This document shows positions 8,605-18,107 of a stretch of 64,000 nt of DNA, one piece after another. The translations under genes were made by a program, and so were the position numbers. The first letter of the stretch is position 1; each line of letters opens with the position of its first letter. The notes under the pieces were generated by a model, which ran no database searches, was not told the DNA's origin, and saw nothing but the letters and a program-made list of their open reading frames with translations. This DNA is from Paenibacillus rhizovicinus (lineage in GTDB: Bacteria > Bacillota > Bacilli > Paenibacillales > Paenibacillaceae). The stretch is from positions 2,680,501 to 2,744,500 of the forward strand of contig NZ_CP048286.1 in NCBI RefSeq assembly GCF_010365285.1. Direction: 5' to 3'.

Positions 8605-10162
8605 CACATTGCTGACCGACACGTTCATTGGCGAGGGCACGATCATCGAAGGCGCCATTCGCTCCGCGGGAAGCGTCAGAGTGGAAGGCCAGCTGCGCGG
8701 GGACCTGTTTGCCGAAGGGGATGTCGTACTGGGCGAGAGCGCTTTTGCAATTTCGAACATTACGGCCCGGAACGTTGTTCTGGCCGGTCAAGTGACGGGC
8801 AATGTACGCATCAGCGGCAAGCTGACCATCGCGTCGACCGGGAAATTGTACGGCGACATGGATGCGGCAACGCTTGCGATCGATGAAGGCGGTATCTTTC
8901 AGGGCAACAGCGCCATGGACATGGGCGAGCCTGTCGTCAGCCCGATCGAACGGCGGGCCGGACGCGATCGCCGCGCGGCAGCCGATCCCGACTGGAAGGG
9001 CGAAGAACGCCGCAGCGGGATCGATCGACGGGACAAGGAAGCGCAGTCGAGCCTGCTGATGAAGAAGATCAGTTTCCGGGCGTCAGAGAAGAACAACGCC
9101 GCCGATGCAAGCTCGGATGACGCGGAACTTCAAGCCGCCGGAGGTTCGCCAACGGTTTCTGCCGATCCGCTGCGGGAGAACGGCCGGGCGTTCATGCAGA
9201 ATATGAATGCCGGCAGCCGGCGCAGCGAAGGACTGAGCGAGGATGAGCGCGCGGCGCTTGGGGTTCCCGGACAAGCAACCAGCCAAGCGCCGCAGCAGAT
9301 GGCCGTGGCGATGGCCGAAGTGGCGGCAGCAGCTTCCGCAAGTGCGGAGGTGACCGGAGAATCTGGCGAGCTTGCGGGAGATTCGGCTGCTGCGGGAACC
9401 GGGGATGCTTTGCATGCGGATGTGGCGGCTCCGAGCGGCGAGGTTCACGATGACGACGTGTTGCACTTAGCGTCTTCTGCTGTGCAGGGCGTTGAAGAGG
9501 CTGCGGTTTCTTCTGGTGAGGAGGCTGCTGGCGAGGTGGAGGTTGAGGCTTCGTGGAGTGAAGATGCTTCCGGCGAGGTTGAAGCTGCGGGGAGTGAAGA
9601 CGATTCGCTCAGCGAAGACGCGGATGGCGTTGCGACTATGGCGGCTGCGTTGGGTGACGATACTGTAGGCAGCGCTCCGGGGAGCGAAGGTGCTTCCGAC
9701 TTGGAAGTTGAGATTCTGGTCAGCGAGGATGCTTCCGGCGAGGCGGAAGTAGAGGTGCTAGTGAACGGGGCCAGTACTGTTGATGCTGCAGAGGCTTCAT
9801 CGGCAGCGATTGTTTCGGAAGCAGCAGCTGGCGGCAACGAAGCTTTTGGCTGGACCGTCTTCGAGCCGTTGAAGGACCGACATGTCGAGTCTGACTCGGC
9901 CCAAGAGACGAACGCCGTTTCGGGACTGGATGCAGCCGTTGCGACGGAAGCGGTCCCGATTCCCGCCGGCTTCGTTGATGAACACAGCCGTCAGCCCGTC
10001 CAGACCCCGAGCAGCGCGTACGCGTTCGGCTTCCAAGACCGGGCGAATTCCTACGGCAACGGCAACGGAGAACAGGCCAAGCCAACCGAGGAATCGTCGG
10101 GCAGCAAGTCGACGACGAACCGCAAGGACGAAGAAGCGGCTGCTTTGCTGCGAAACTGGTAG
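8573..10162 (+). CDS. Bactofilin with long acidic C-terminal tail
   Basis: The N-terminal 115 residues are a bactofilin (polymer-forming cytoskeletal) domain: the right-handed beta-helix signature shows in GAIRSAGSVRVEGQLRGDL and GQVTGNVRISGKLTI. Such proteins polymerise without nucleotide under the membrane and position wall enzymes. This one is 529 residues against roughly 130-200 usual. After the core comes a basic patch with repeated RRxGxDRR (residues about 122-147), then some 380 residues rich in Ala, Glu, Ser and Gly. These include degenerate repeats of the type SEDASGEVE, and a final segment with PVQTPSSAYAFGFQDR. It starts inside the preceding M23 gene. The tail is probably disordered; its partner is unknown. 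Confidence 0.9.
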   Translation: MFKFWKKDKISTLLTDTFIGEGTIIEGAIRSAGSVRVEGQLRGDLFAEGDVVLGESAFAISNITARNVVLAGQVTGNVRISGKLTIASTGKLYGDMDAATLAIDEGGIFQGNSAMDMGEPVVSPIERRAGRDRRAAADPDWKGEERRSGIDRRDKEAQSSLLMKKISFRASEKNNAADASSDDAELQAAGGSPTVSADPLRENGRAFMQNMNAGSRRSEGLSEDERAALGVPGQATSQAPQQMAVAMAEVAAAASASAEVTGESGELAGDSAAAGTGDALHADVAAPSGEVHDDDVLHLASSAVQGVEEAAVSSGEEAAGEVEVEASWSEDASGEVEAAGSEDDSLSEDADGVATMAAALGDDTVGSAPGSEGASDLEVEILVSEDASGEAEVEVLVNGASTVDAAEASSAAIVSEAAAGGNEAFGWTVFEPLKDRHVESDSAQETNAVSGLDAAVATEAVPIPAGFVDEHSRQPVQTPSSAYAFGFQDRANSYGNGNGEQAKPTEESSGSKSTTNRKDEEAAALLRNW

Positions 10163-10255
10163 TTTCAATAGGATGTATTGGATTACAAACTTAGCTTAAA
10201 CATACTTAAACATACAAGCGATTAGTAAGACAGCGGGCCGCTGCCCGCTGCGCAT

Positions 10256-10290
10256 GCCGGGGTTGGTTGGATAACCGCCTCGGCTTTTTT
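10256..10290 (+). terminator. Terminator of the M23-bactofilin operon
   Basis: GCCGGGG pairs with CCTCGGC (one G-T pair) and is followed by a six-T run. It lies about 95 bases after the bactofilin stop. Confidence 0.8.
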
Positions 10291-10320
10291 GTTGTTTGTA
10301 TTCCTGGGCCTTGGAATAAT

Positions 10321-10360
10321 AAAATCCGCAAGCCGGGGGCTGTGCCCGGCTTGCGGATTT
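10321..10360. terminator. Bidirectional terminator, mainly for the transglutaminase operon
   Basis: Perfect 12-base stem CCGCAAGCCGGG/CCCGGCTTGCGG with flanking AAAAT and ATTTTT, located 16 bases after the stop of the minus-strand transglutaminase gene. Confidence 0.9.
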
Positions 10361-10375
10361 TTGGGTTTATCGGGC

Positions 10376-13036
10376 TTAAGAAGACGCTCCCGGCTGGCGC
10401 GGTTTGACGACCGTGCTGACCAGCTCGGCCATTTGCTGCTGCGTCGGAAGACGAGGCGCGAACGCGTCGAACCGCGCTTCTTCGTCCCACCGCACGAAAT
10501 CCGCGACTAGCGGCGCGGTCAGCGGCGGCAGGCGCAGCGCCGCCGCGTATTCGCGCGCCGTGCGGTGCGGAGGCTTCGCGCCGCACTGCTTGTACAGCTC
10601 GCGCCACAAGGCGTCCGCGAGCTGGAGGAACTGGCTGCGGGCCGCGGTATGCCGGCCCGCATTCAGGGCGCTGCCGTACCGGCGCAGCGCCGTGCCGAAC
10701 GCGAAGCGTTCGTGCCTGCGGCGCCACGCCAGGGCGAGCCCGGCCGCGCCCGTAACGGCTGCGGCGCACGCCGCCATGGCCCACGGCGGCGAAGCCATGG
10801 CGCCGCGGCCCGCGTCCGCGAGCGCATGCGCGCCGCGCGCCGCGGCAGCGCGCAGCTGCGCGGCCAAACGCCCGGCTGCGCTCCGGGCGCCGGCGGCTTC
10901 GCCGCGATCCGCCGCCGGCGCGGCATCGCCCGCCGCGGCGGCATCCGGCTGCGCCCCCTCGCCCGCCGGCGCGGACGAGGCGGCTGCGCCGGCGGCACCG
11001 CTATCCGGTGCCGCAAAACCCGGCGTCGGCTCGAAAGACAGCCAGCCGACGCCCGGAAACCACACTTCCACCCAAGCATGCGCGTCGCTCGCGCGCACGG
11101 TGTACAGGGAGGCGTCGCCTCCATCCGCCGGCAGGCCGGGTTCGCCCGGCGCAAAACCTTTCACGTACCGCGCGGGAATGCCCTGCGTCCGCAGCAGCAC
11201 CGCCAGCGCGGAGGCAAAATGCACGCAATACCCTTGCTTTTGCCGGAACAGGAAATCGTCGACGAGATCCGCGCCCCCTTCAGGAACCTGCGTATTCGTC
11301 AGCGTGTACGGATAATTCGCCTTCAAATAATCGACGATCGCTTCCGCCTGCGCATACCGGTCCGTCGGATTGCCCGCGTCCTTGAGGATTTGCGCCGCAA
11401 GCTCGCCGACCCGCGCCGGAAGATCCGTCGGAAGCTGCGTGAACACGCGCTCTTCCCGCTCCGTCATCGACAACGGAACGGAGGCGTCCTTCGCGCTGCC
11501 GGCAGCGTTGATATCCCCTTGCGCTTGCGCTTTCGCCTCGTTCGGAATCACCGTCTCCACGGTGTACTGAACGACTTGATCCTCATCGCCGGACGGGTAC
11601 AGGGCGCCCGAGAACGCATCCTGCCAATACTTGCCGCTATCGTTCTTCGGCGAACGCTGCAGCTTAAGCGCCGTAATTCGCGCGTCCGCGCCGCCGGTAA
11701 ACAACGGATAGCCGACCGTCGGCCGGGCAGGCGTCACGGTCTGGACGAACACGCCGGCACGCGGTTTGCCGGAATCGCTCGTCACGTTCCGCTTCAGCCA
11801 ATCATGCTCTTCCTGCTCCCAGCCCTTCCCGTTATAGAAGGCTTCGCTGTCCCCGCGCAAATACCCGGCTTCCTGCGAAGCTACCGTGAACAATACCGTG
11901 GTATCCGGAGTCAGCGGACCTCCAAGGCGGCGGTCGTCGAAGCCGTAGCCCGTCTTGCCCGACCCGCTCAAGCCCGTCTCGGACATGGCTTCCTGCGCTG
12001 TCGTGGCTGCGGGAGCCGCGCCGCCGTCGGCCTTGTCCATTTGCTCCTGACCCCACTGGATGGCATCCGCGGCCCATGGCGCCTGCTCCGAAGTCGTGCC
12101 GCTGGACCAGCCCCAAGCCGCACCGACACTCGCCGCCATAATGAGGACGGCCAGCCAAGCCGCGCCGCTCCACCAGCCGAGCGACCAGCCGGACAACAAG
12201 CTGCCCTCTCCGCCGCTGCCGCCCTTCCCTTTGGCGAACAAATCCGGCATGCCCGCAAGCCGCTCGATGCGCGGCGCCGTCACGAGCGCGCTCAGCACCA
12301 AGCCTTCCGCACATGCCCGCAGCAAGCCGGGAAATACCTCCAAGCCCGTAAATCCGTACAACAGCAGCAAATATACGGCCGTCAGCGCGGTTAGTCCCAG
12401 CCCCCACTGCCGCAGCCACATCAAGGACTGCACGGCGATCGCCATCATGCCGAGTCCGGCTATGAGCAGCAGGGTCCTCATTTCCCCGGATAGCATGAAC
12501 TGGCCCTGCGCGATGCCTGCCGCATCATGACGGAACGCGCGCACGAAGCCCTGCATGGATTGCGATAATGAACCGTAATGAGGCTGGAACAAGACGAGCA
12601 CCGCTCCGAGCGCAATGCACCCGTTCATCAGCAGCGCTGCCCATGTCGGCGGCACGAACAGCCCAACGGCCAGAAACAATCCCACCGCCGTAAGCAATGG
12701 ACTGATCTGGTATAGCTCCGTGTAGGCTTTCAACTGCTCGAGCGGCAGCAGCCATTCCACGATCAGGCCATACAACAGCAGGCTCGTTATCAAACGTCTG
12801 GAGCCGTAACGGAAGAAATGCAGCCCTTCCCGTTCCTCCGACCGTTTGGACAAGCGTGCGGCTCCGACAGCCGAGCCAGTCGTGGCGCCGCGGCCAGCGG
12901 CCTTCGGCGAACCGCCGCCGGATGATGAAGCCGCAGCCTGCTCAAGTCCTGCGATCTCTGCCTGGCCGCTCCCGGCCAAAACAGCCTCCGTCTGCCCGGC
13001 AGACCAACCGAGCTTATCCTCCTGCGGCTTCGACAT
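10376..13036 (-). CDS. Membrane-bound transglutaminase-like protein (TgpA type)
   Basis: An 886-residue protein. The N-terminal half has about seven membrane helices (residues 70-320, DUF3488-like). A papain-fold transglutaminase domain follows, with Cys in GYCVHFASALAVLLR and His in DAHAWVEVWFPGVGW, ahead of an Ala/Gly-rich linker, another helix and a C-terminal DUF4129-like region. It is the last gene of the MoxR-DUF58-transglutaminase operon and overlaps the DUF58 gene by 23 bases. This conserved trio is widespread. The substrate is unknown, though a role in maturation or cross-linking of exported proteins is usually suggested. The segment 10.6-11.0 kb is extremely GC-rich and encodes the low-complexity linker. 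Confidence 0.9.
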   Translation of the reverse strand: MSKPQEDKLGWSAGQTEAVLAGSGQAEIAGLEQAAASSSGGGSPKAAGRGATTGSAVGAARLSKRSEEREGLHFFRYGSRRLITSLLLYGLIVEWLLPLEQLKAYTELYQISPLLTAVGLFLAVGLFVPPTWAALLMNGCIALGAVLVLFQPHYGSLSQSMQGFVRAFRHDAAGIAQGQFMLSGEMRTLLLIAGLGMMAIAVQSLMWLRQWGLGLTALTAVYLLLLYGFTGLEVFPGLLRACAEGLVLSALVTAPRIERLAGMPDLFAKGKGGSGGEGSLLSGWSLGWWSGAAWLAVLIMAASVGAAWGWSSGTTSEQAPWAADAIQWGQEQMDKADGGAAPAATTAQEAMSETGLSGSGKTGYGFDDRRLGGPLTPDTTVLFTVASQEAGYLRGDSEAFYNGKGWEQEEHDWLKRNVTSDSGKPRAGVFVQTVTPARPTVGYPLFTGGADARITALKLQRSPKNDSGKYWQDAFSGALYPSGDEDQVVQYTVETVIPNEAKAQAQGDINAAGSAKDASVPLSMTEREERVFTQLPTDLPARVGELAAQILKDAGNPTDRYAQAEAIVDYLKANYPYTLTNTQVPEGGADLVDDFLFRQKQGYCVHFASALAVLLRTQGIPARYVKGFAPGEPGLPADGGDASLYTVRASDAHAWVEVWFPGVGWLSFEPTPGFAAPDSGAAGAAASSAPAGEGAQPDAAAAGDAAPAADRGEAAGARSAAGRLAAQLRAAAARGAHALADAGRGAMASPPWAMAACAAAVTGAAGLALAWRRRHERFAFGTALRRYGSALNAGRHTAARSQFLQLADALWRELYKQCGAKPPHRTAREYAAALRLPPLTAPLVADFVRWDEEARFDAFAPRLPTQQQMAELVSTVVKPRQPGASS

Positions 13037-14477
13037 GAACCCCGCCCCCTTCTCTGCCGGAGCGCACGGCAGCGTCCTCGACGCCCGGCTTCATGCTTCC
13101 GAAATGCTTGGGCATCGGCATCGCTCTCACGAGGCAGCCCGTGCCTTGCAGCCGCTCCCGCCAGCTTTCGGCGGCCGCATCGCCCTTATCGGCCGGCACG
13201 GACAAAAGCAGCAGCAGCTGAATTCCCCTCACGCCCGCCAGCTTGGCACCGTAAGTAATATTGCCGGGATCGCTCGAAGGTCTGGCGATCGCTTCGGCGC
13301 TGCCCGTCATGCCCGCCGTCAGGCAAATCACGGATGCGCCGCGCGGCGCGCCCGCGACGACATCGGACAATCGCTGCGACATCGGTTTGAACGCCTCATC
13401 CAGCCGGAGCTTCGCAAGGCGGATTTCGGCTTCCCGAAGATCGGCTCCCGCCGCCCCGTCGAAGATCAAGCTCTCCGCGGCGGAGTTGGTCAGCAGCTTT
13501 ACGCTCTTCCCTTCCCGCACCGCTCGTTTCATCATCGCCGCCGCCCGGCCGGCGTTGGCATCGAATAGCCTGCGCTCCTTGCCATACGCGGACGCGGAAG
13601 TTTCCAGCATAATGATGACCGTCCCCGCTTCGGCCGCTTCGCTCATGCGCGTCTGCATGCCGAGCCCTCGCGCCATCGCGCGCCAATCGACCCGGCGCAG
13701 CGAATCGCCGGGAATATAACCGCGCAGCTCCGGTCCCGCTCCGTCCCTGCGCAGCCGGGATGCCGCGGCCATCATCTGCCCGCCGAATGCGGAGACAGGC
13801 TGCATGCCTTGCCGGGCTTGCGCCGCTTCAAAGCCCGGCAGCTCGCCGAGCTCCTCTCCGGCCGGCGCCGAAGGCCTGACGATCGCATGGCCCGGGCAGG
13901 CAACGACGACGGTACGCACCGTTAGTCCCAACATATCTCCGGCCGTCACGGTCAAACGGCGGAATTCGAGTTCTCCCCGCAGCAAACCGTTCACCTTATA
14001 CGTCAGCGTCAGCCGGCGGCTGAAGCCGGGAAGCAGCGCCCGCATGATATGTATGCCGCTGCCTTGCGGCGCGCAGGCGTTCGCGATCTCTTCCTGCACG
14101 CATACCCACATGAACGGCAGCATGCGGCTAAGCCTGATCGTCAGCGCGGCGCGCATTTCGCCGCCGTCTTCAAGGTTCTCGGCATCATAGACGATCCGTT
14201 CCGCATGAATGCGGCCCAGCGCCGCATACGGAAGCAGCAGGCCGCCTCCCGCCGCCAGCACCGCGACGGCCGCGAACAGCCACTCTACCGCTCCGCCCCG
14301 TTCGATGAGCGCGAATAGGCCGAGGCCCAATATGACCATCGCCATAATTCGCGGCATCATCCGGCTGCGCAGCCTGGAGGCTGCCGGTTCCTGGAGCGCG
14401 CTTTCCGGCAACGGTTTAACCTCTCCGGGCATCGCAGATCCGTTCCTATTCCCTTGCTGCGTTCCCGCCGTTCTCAT
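13014..14477 (-). CDS. DUF58 / vWA-like domain membrane protein
   Basis: A 487-residue protein with two membrane helices near residues 43-85, an immunoglobulin-like middle region, and the DUF58 signature in YIPGDSLRRVDWRAMARG followed by a von Willebrand A-like fold. I choose the ATG at 14477: it overlaps the TGA stop of the MoxR gene (ATGA). An upstream start at 14570 would force a 97-base overlap. DUF58 proteins act with MoxR ATPases as chaperone or assembly factors for metal-dependent or membrane complexes. The partner here is presumably the downstream transglutaminase (inference from the operon). Confidence 0.9.
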   Translation of the reverse strand: MRTAGTQQGNRNGSAMPGEVKPLPESALQEPAASRLRSRMMPRIMAMVILGLGLFALIERGGAVEWLFAAVAVLAAGGGLLLPYAALGRIHAERIVYDAENLEDGGEMRAALTIRLSRMLPFMWVCVQEEIANACAPQGSGIHIMRALLPGFSRRLTLTYKVNGLLRGELEFRRLTVTAGDMLGLTVRTVVVACPGHAIVRPSAPAGEELGELPGFEAAQARQGMQPVSAFGGQMMAAASRLRRDGAGPELRGYIPGDSLRRVDWRAMARGLGMQTRMSEAAEAGTVIIMLETSASAYGKERRLFDANAGRAAAMMKRAVREGKSVKLLTNSAAESLIFDGAAGADLREAEIRLAKLRLDEAFKPMSQRLSDVVAGAPRGASVICLTAGMTGSAEAIARPSSDPGNITYGAKLAGVRGIQLLLLLSVPADKGDAAAESWRERLQGTGCLVRAMPMPKHFGSMKPGVEDAAVRSGREGGGVHVEAAGG

Positions 14478-15505
14478 CTTCGGCGCCCGCCTTCGGAGGC
14501 CGGCATCGGCACGGGAGACGAGGTCAGGATGTCCTCCAGCACCTTCGCGGGGCTGTTCCCTTTCACCCATGCCTCTTCCCGCAAAAGCAGCCGGTGAGCC
14601 AGCACGGGTTCGGCCGTATGCTTCAAATCATCCGGCACCACATAGCGTCTTCCCGCGACGAAAGCCGCGGCCTGCGAGGCGCGGATCCAATCCAGCGTCG
14701 CGCGCGGACTTGCGCCGAGCTGCAGCTCCGACGAAGCGCGCGTCGCGCCGACAATATGCACCGCATAGGCAAGCAGCGCGGGATGGACATGCACCGTCTG
14801 CGCGTCCTTCTGCATGCGCAGCCACTCCTCCGGCACGATGACCGGACGAAGAAGCTCCGGCAGCAGGCGCTGCCGGCCGGAAGCCAGCATGCTGATCTCA
14901 TCCTCCGGAGCAGGATAGCCGATCGAGAGCCGCATCATGAACCGGTCGAGCTGCGCTTCCGGCAAGGGGTACGTGCCGTCGTCCCGCAGCGGATTTTGGG
15001 TGGCGAGCAGCATGAACGGCGACGGCAGCGGCCTCGTCTCTCCGTCGGCCGACACGCTCCGCTCCTCCATCGCTTCCAGCAGCGCGGACTGCGTGCGCGG
15101 CGGCGTGCGGTTGATTTCATCGGCTAGCACGACATTCGCCATCAGCGGCCCTTGGCGGAAGACGAGCTCGCCCCGCTTCCCGTCCCATACCATCCCGCCG
15201 ACGACGTCCGCCGGCTGCATGTCGGACGTAAACTGAATGCGGCGGAATTCACCGCCTATTACCCGGGCAATAGCCCGCACGAGCAGCGTCTTGCCGACGC
15301 CTGGCACGTCCTCAAGCAGCACATGACCGCCCGCCAGCAGCGCGCTGAACACCTGCGATACGACTTTTTCTTTGCCAAGCAGCACGCTGTTAACCCGCGC
15401 CAGCATCAGCTGCAGCGATTGCTGCGCCGCTTCCGGCCACATATCCGGATCCAGTGCGTGCAGCGGCTCGCCGCCTTTTTCGCCTTGCTGCGTTTTTGGA
15501 ATCAT
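14474..15505 (-). CDS. MoxR-family AAA+ ATPase
   Basis: A 343-residue AAA+ ATPase of the MoxR branch. Walker A is EDVPGVGKTLL, Walker B is VVLADEINR, and sensor 1 is LLATQNP; the C-terminal lid contains SPRATLDWIRASQAAAF. It is the first gene of the three-gene operon and is expected to remodel or activate a complex together with the DUF58 protein encoded next. The context argues against a metabolic dehydrogenase partner as in classical moxR loci. Confidence 0.93.
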   Translation of the reverse strand: MIPKTQQGEKGGEPLHALDPDMWPEAAQQSLQLMLARVNSVLLGKEKVVSQVFSALLAGGHVLLEDVPGVGKTLLVRAIARVIGGEFRRIQFTSDMQPADVVGGMVWDGKRGELVFRQGPLMANVVLADEINRTPPRTQSALLEAMEERSVSADGETRPLPSPFMLLATQNPLRDDGTYPLPEAQLDRFMMRLSIGYPAPEDEISMLASGRQRLLPELLRPVIVPEEWLRMQKDAQTVHVHPALLAYAVHIVGATRASSELQLGASPRATLDWIRASQAAAFVAGRRYVVPDDLKHTAEPVLAHRLLLREEAWVKGNSPAKVLEDILTSSPVPMPASEGGRRR

Positions 15506-15730
15506 TTTCGGGCTCCTCTCCTACTCTTCCATCCTATTGAATCGTTCTACCTGCTAGTTTCGCCATCAACAGCCCCCTTTACACCTCCGGAGGCCCCGAA
15601 TGCGGCATCAAAATTAACAACACGGACGCATGTTTGATTTTCCACGATATCTGTAATTGATTATTGTGGAAATTATGGTCTATGTATCCATGCGGAAATG
15701 ATATAATTCCCCTATAAAGGAGGCGCTTTC

Positions 15731-15775
15731 TTGTCCAACAAAATGCTATATCGAGGCACGCTCTCGTTCGGATGA
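15731..15775 (+). CDS. Possible 14-residue leader peptide
   Basis: AAAGGAGG at 15716-15723 is followed seven bases later by TTG, opening a 14-codon frame (MSNKMLYRGTLSFG) with a stop 64 bases before the S41 peptidase gene. A TATAAT at 15702-15707 lies just upstream, which would leave a very short leader. Both signals could be chance. The rest of 15506-15839 shows nothing recognisable. Confidence 0.25.
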   Translation: MSNKMLYRGTLSFG

Positions 15776-15839
15776 AGAAATTAGAGCGCAAGCGGCATCG
15801 ACCCCCTCGTCATCCCCAAAATTGAAGGAGGCCCGTTTC

Positions 15840-17078
15840 ATGCAGGAACTGTCATTGGAACAGCGATTAATCATCGTGGCGGAAACCGTAAGATTGACCG
15901 AGAAGGCATTCGCTCATTGGGAGAACGCAAGCATCGGACCGGATGAGCTCGGAAACGTGATGGAGGAGTGGTTCGAAAAAGCCTCTCATGCGGAGCGGCG
16001 GGCCGACTTTCAGCACGTCATGTGGGCGTACTTCAGCAAGCTTCGCAACGGACATTCCAATTATTTCGATCGGGCCATGCCGTTTCCGTACGGCGGAATG
16101 CTCGGTCTTGCGCTGATCGAAGCGGACGGCGAATGGGTCGTGAACGGGGATCATTCCGGCTTATTGAAGCGCGGCGATTCGGTACTGAAGATTGGAGGCA
16201 GGACGCTGGGCGATTGGCTGGAAGAAATCGGGTCGCTCGCTGGCATGACCGATTGGAGATCGAATATCGCCCGGCTGCCCTACTATCTGTCGCAGCTTCT
16301 GCCCGACGAGCGGGTCGAGGTGGAGATTATGGATCAGCTAGGAACCCGCCGGTGTGTTAGCTTGCCTCGCAAACCGGTCGATTTCGAAGCTCTTAATCAA
16401 GGAGAAACGACGGGGCGGCGGCTGCCTGGCACTGAGGTCGCATACATTCGCATACCAAGCTTCAATCACCCCAAATTCGAGGAGCAGGCGCTGCTGCTTC
16501 TGGAGGAATACCGGGATTCCGCGTCGCTTATTATCGACGTCCGGGGCAACGGCGGCGGCTCGACGCCAGGACGATTGACAGACAAGCTTATGGATCGTCC
16601 GCATCGCTGGTGGACGGAACGGTCGCGCCATCCCGAGTTTCTGAACCGTCGGCATCCGAACGCGAAATTCCGGTTCGCCGACGATTACGGCTACGCGGAA
16701 TGCAGTTCCGGTTATGCCGATCCCGCCGCGGATGCTTACGCGGGTCGGCTTATCCTGCTGGCCGATCGGTTCACCGGATCGGCGGCCGAGGACTTCATCC
16801 TGCCGTTCCGGGACAATGGCAGGGCGGTTATCGTCGGCGAGCGGACATTCGGATCCACCGGCCAGCCGGTCGCGCGAACATTCGATAACGGCAATATTAG
16901 CGTGACCGTCGGCGCCATTCGCGCGTTCCTGCCGGACGGCACTCCCTTCGAAGGCGTCGGCATTGCGCCGGACATCGAGATCTCACTAAGCAGGGAAGAT
17001 CTCTATCAACAACGGGATGCCGCGCTTGACAAGGCGGTTGAGCTGCTACGGACAGGGGCTGAGCGCGTCCTTTCTTAA
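15840..17078 (+). CDS. S41-family peptidase (C-terminal processing protease-like)
   Basis: A 412-residue protein with an alpha-helical N-domain, a short PDZ-like segment around residues 95-145 (GGMLGLALIEADGEWVV, LLKRGDSVLKIGG) and a TSPc/S41 core. S41 features are LIIDVRGNGGG and the nucleophile S314 in RFTGSAAEDF. The lysine that completes the dyad in CtpA enzymes is not obvious (VGERTFGSTGQP), so it may use another mechanism or bind peptide without cutting. No signal peptide is seen, so it is probably cytoplasmic. The ATG at 15840 has GAAGGAGG 9 bases upstream; a TTG at 15822 would include that site. Confidence 0.85.
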   Translation: MQELSLEQRLIIVAETVRLTEKAFAHWENASIGPDELGNVMEEWFEKASHAERRADFQHVMWAYFSKLRNGHSNYFDRAMPFPYGGMLGLALIEADGEWVVNGDHSGLLKRGDSVLKIGGRTLGDWLEEIGSLAGMTDWRSNIARLPYYLSQLLPDERVEVEIMDQLGTRRCVSLPRKPVDFEALNQGETTGRRLPGTEVAYIRIPSFNHPKFEEQALLLLEEYRDSASLIIDVRGNGGGSTPGRLTDKLMDRPHRWWTERSRHPEFLNRRHPNAKFRFADDYGYAECSSGYADPAADAYAGRLILLADRFTGSAAEDFILPFRDNGRAVIVGERTFGSTGQPVARTFDNGNISVTVGAIRAFLPDGTPFEGVGIAPDIEISLSREDLYQQRDAALDKAVELLRTGAERVLS

Positions 17079-17199
17079 GCTGGGGGAGCCAGTGCCGCAT
17101 TCTTCTTTTATTGACTACGGACCGCTTAAAGGGAGAGCGAGCAGGCTCCTCAGCCGTTTCCGCATCTGCTATATTCATTGAGAATCGAGGGCTTCCGGT

Positions 17200-18066
17200 A
17201 TGGTAGAGGAACTGATGCACGAGATTATTGCCGCTCGGGTGCTGCCGATGGCAGTGGACCAATGGAGCAAACTAAGGGGCGGGAGCAATAGCACCGTTTG
17301 GGCACTCGGCACTTCGGACACGCCGCGTCTGTTCGTCTTCAAAGCCAATGAACCCGAGATCATTGCCGCCGAGACTCGGTTCTACGGCATGTATCAGGGG
17401 ATCCCGCTGTTCCCCGTCATCCGCTACGTCGATCCGCAGTATCGCTTTTATCTTTACGATTTTATCGCCGGCGACACCGACTACGATCGCAAGACAAAAT
17501 CACAACTTATGCCGGAGCTGTCCGACCGTATTATTCGCCACTACATTCATTCGGAACATGCGGATGAATTCGAATGGGTGGAAGCTCCCGAGCGCATCGA
17601 CGGAGATCTGATTTATTCCCGTACCGTCATTGGCGATCACCTGAGCCCGGCGGATCATGAGCTTGTTCGAGCTATCCAATCGCGCAGAAGCACTAGGCTT
17701 CTGCGGGAAAACCTTTATATTCTGCATGGCGATTTCGGCGTGCACAACTTCTTGTTTCGAGATGGGCAGCTCGCGGGGATCATCGATCCGTTTCCGAAGA
17801 TCGGGCGGCCCTTGTACGATTTGCTGTATGCCTTTTGCTCGTCTCCGGATGATTTGCATCTTCCGATTCTGCTTCAAGCGGTTGAGCGCGCCGGTCTCCC
17901 CCCGATGCACGAGCAAGCGTTGATCGAAGACATGCTGATGGCCATGTACTTCCGGATGGCGACCTGCCTGACGTACCATTCTGAGGACATTAGCCGCTAT
18001 CAGGAGGCGTGGAGCGAATGGAGGCAATTGCAGCAAGGCGGCGAGGCTAGAGCGTTAGGGAGCTAG
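17200..18066 (+). CDS. Aminoglycoside/choline kinase-like phosphotransferase
   Basis: A 288-residue small-molecule kinase of the APH fold. The catalytic loop is H176-G-D-F-G-V-H-N183 and the metal-binding aspartate is in IIDPFPKIG. The N-lobe contains the glycine-rich LRGGSNSTVW. The substrate cannot be told; such genes are more often kinases of sugars, amino alcohols or peptides than antibiotic-resistance genes. It stands alone 121 bases after the S41 gene and has its own terminator. Confidence 0.82.
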   Translation: MVEELMHEIIAARVLPMAVDQWSKLRGGSNSTVWALGTSDTPRLFVFKANEPEIIAAETRFYGMYQGIPLFPVIRYVDPQYRFYLYDFIAGDTDYDRKTKSQLMPELSDRIIRHYIHSEHADEFEWVEAPERIDGDLIYSRTVIGDHLSPADHELVRAIQSRRSTRLLRENLYILHGDFGVHNFLFRDGQLAGIIDPFPKIGRPLYDLLYAFCSSPDDLHLPILLQAVERAGLPPMHEQALIEDMLMAMYFRMATCLTYHSEDISRYQEAWSEWRQLQQGGEARALGS

Positions 18067-18107
18067 CCTTAAATAGCAGCGAGAAGGAATGCAGCAATGG
18101 GCAGCAA

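Noticed and set aside
10565..12394. 609-codon plus-strand frame
   Set aside because: Opposite strand of the transglutaminase gene in very GC-rich DNA where stop codons are rare. The product is an Arg-rich sequence without family features.
17200..18066. Aminoglycoside resistance gene
   Set aside because: Only the general APH fold motifs are present; nothing identifies an antibiotic substrate and the context is ordinary chromosome.
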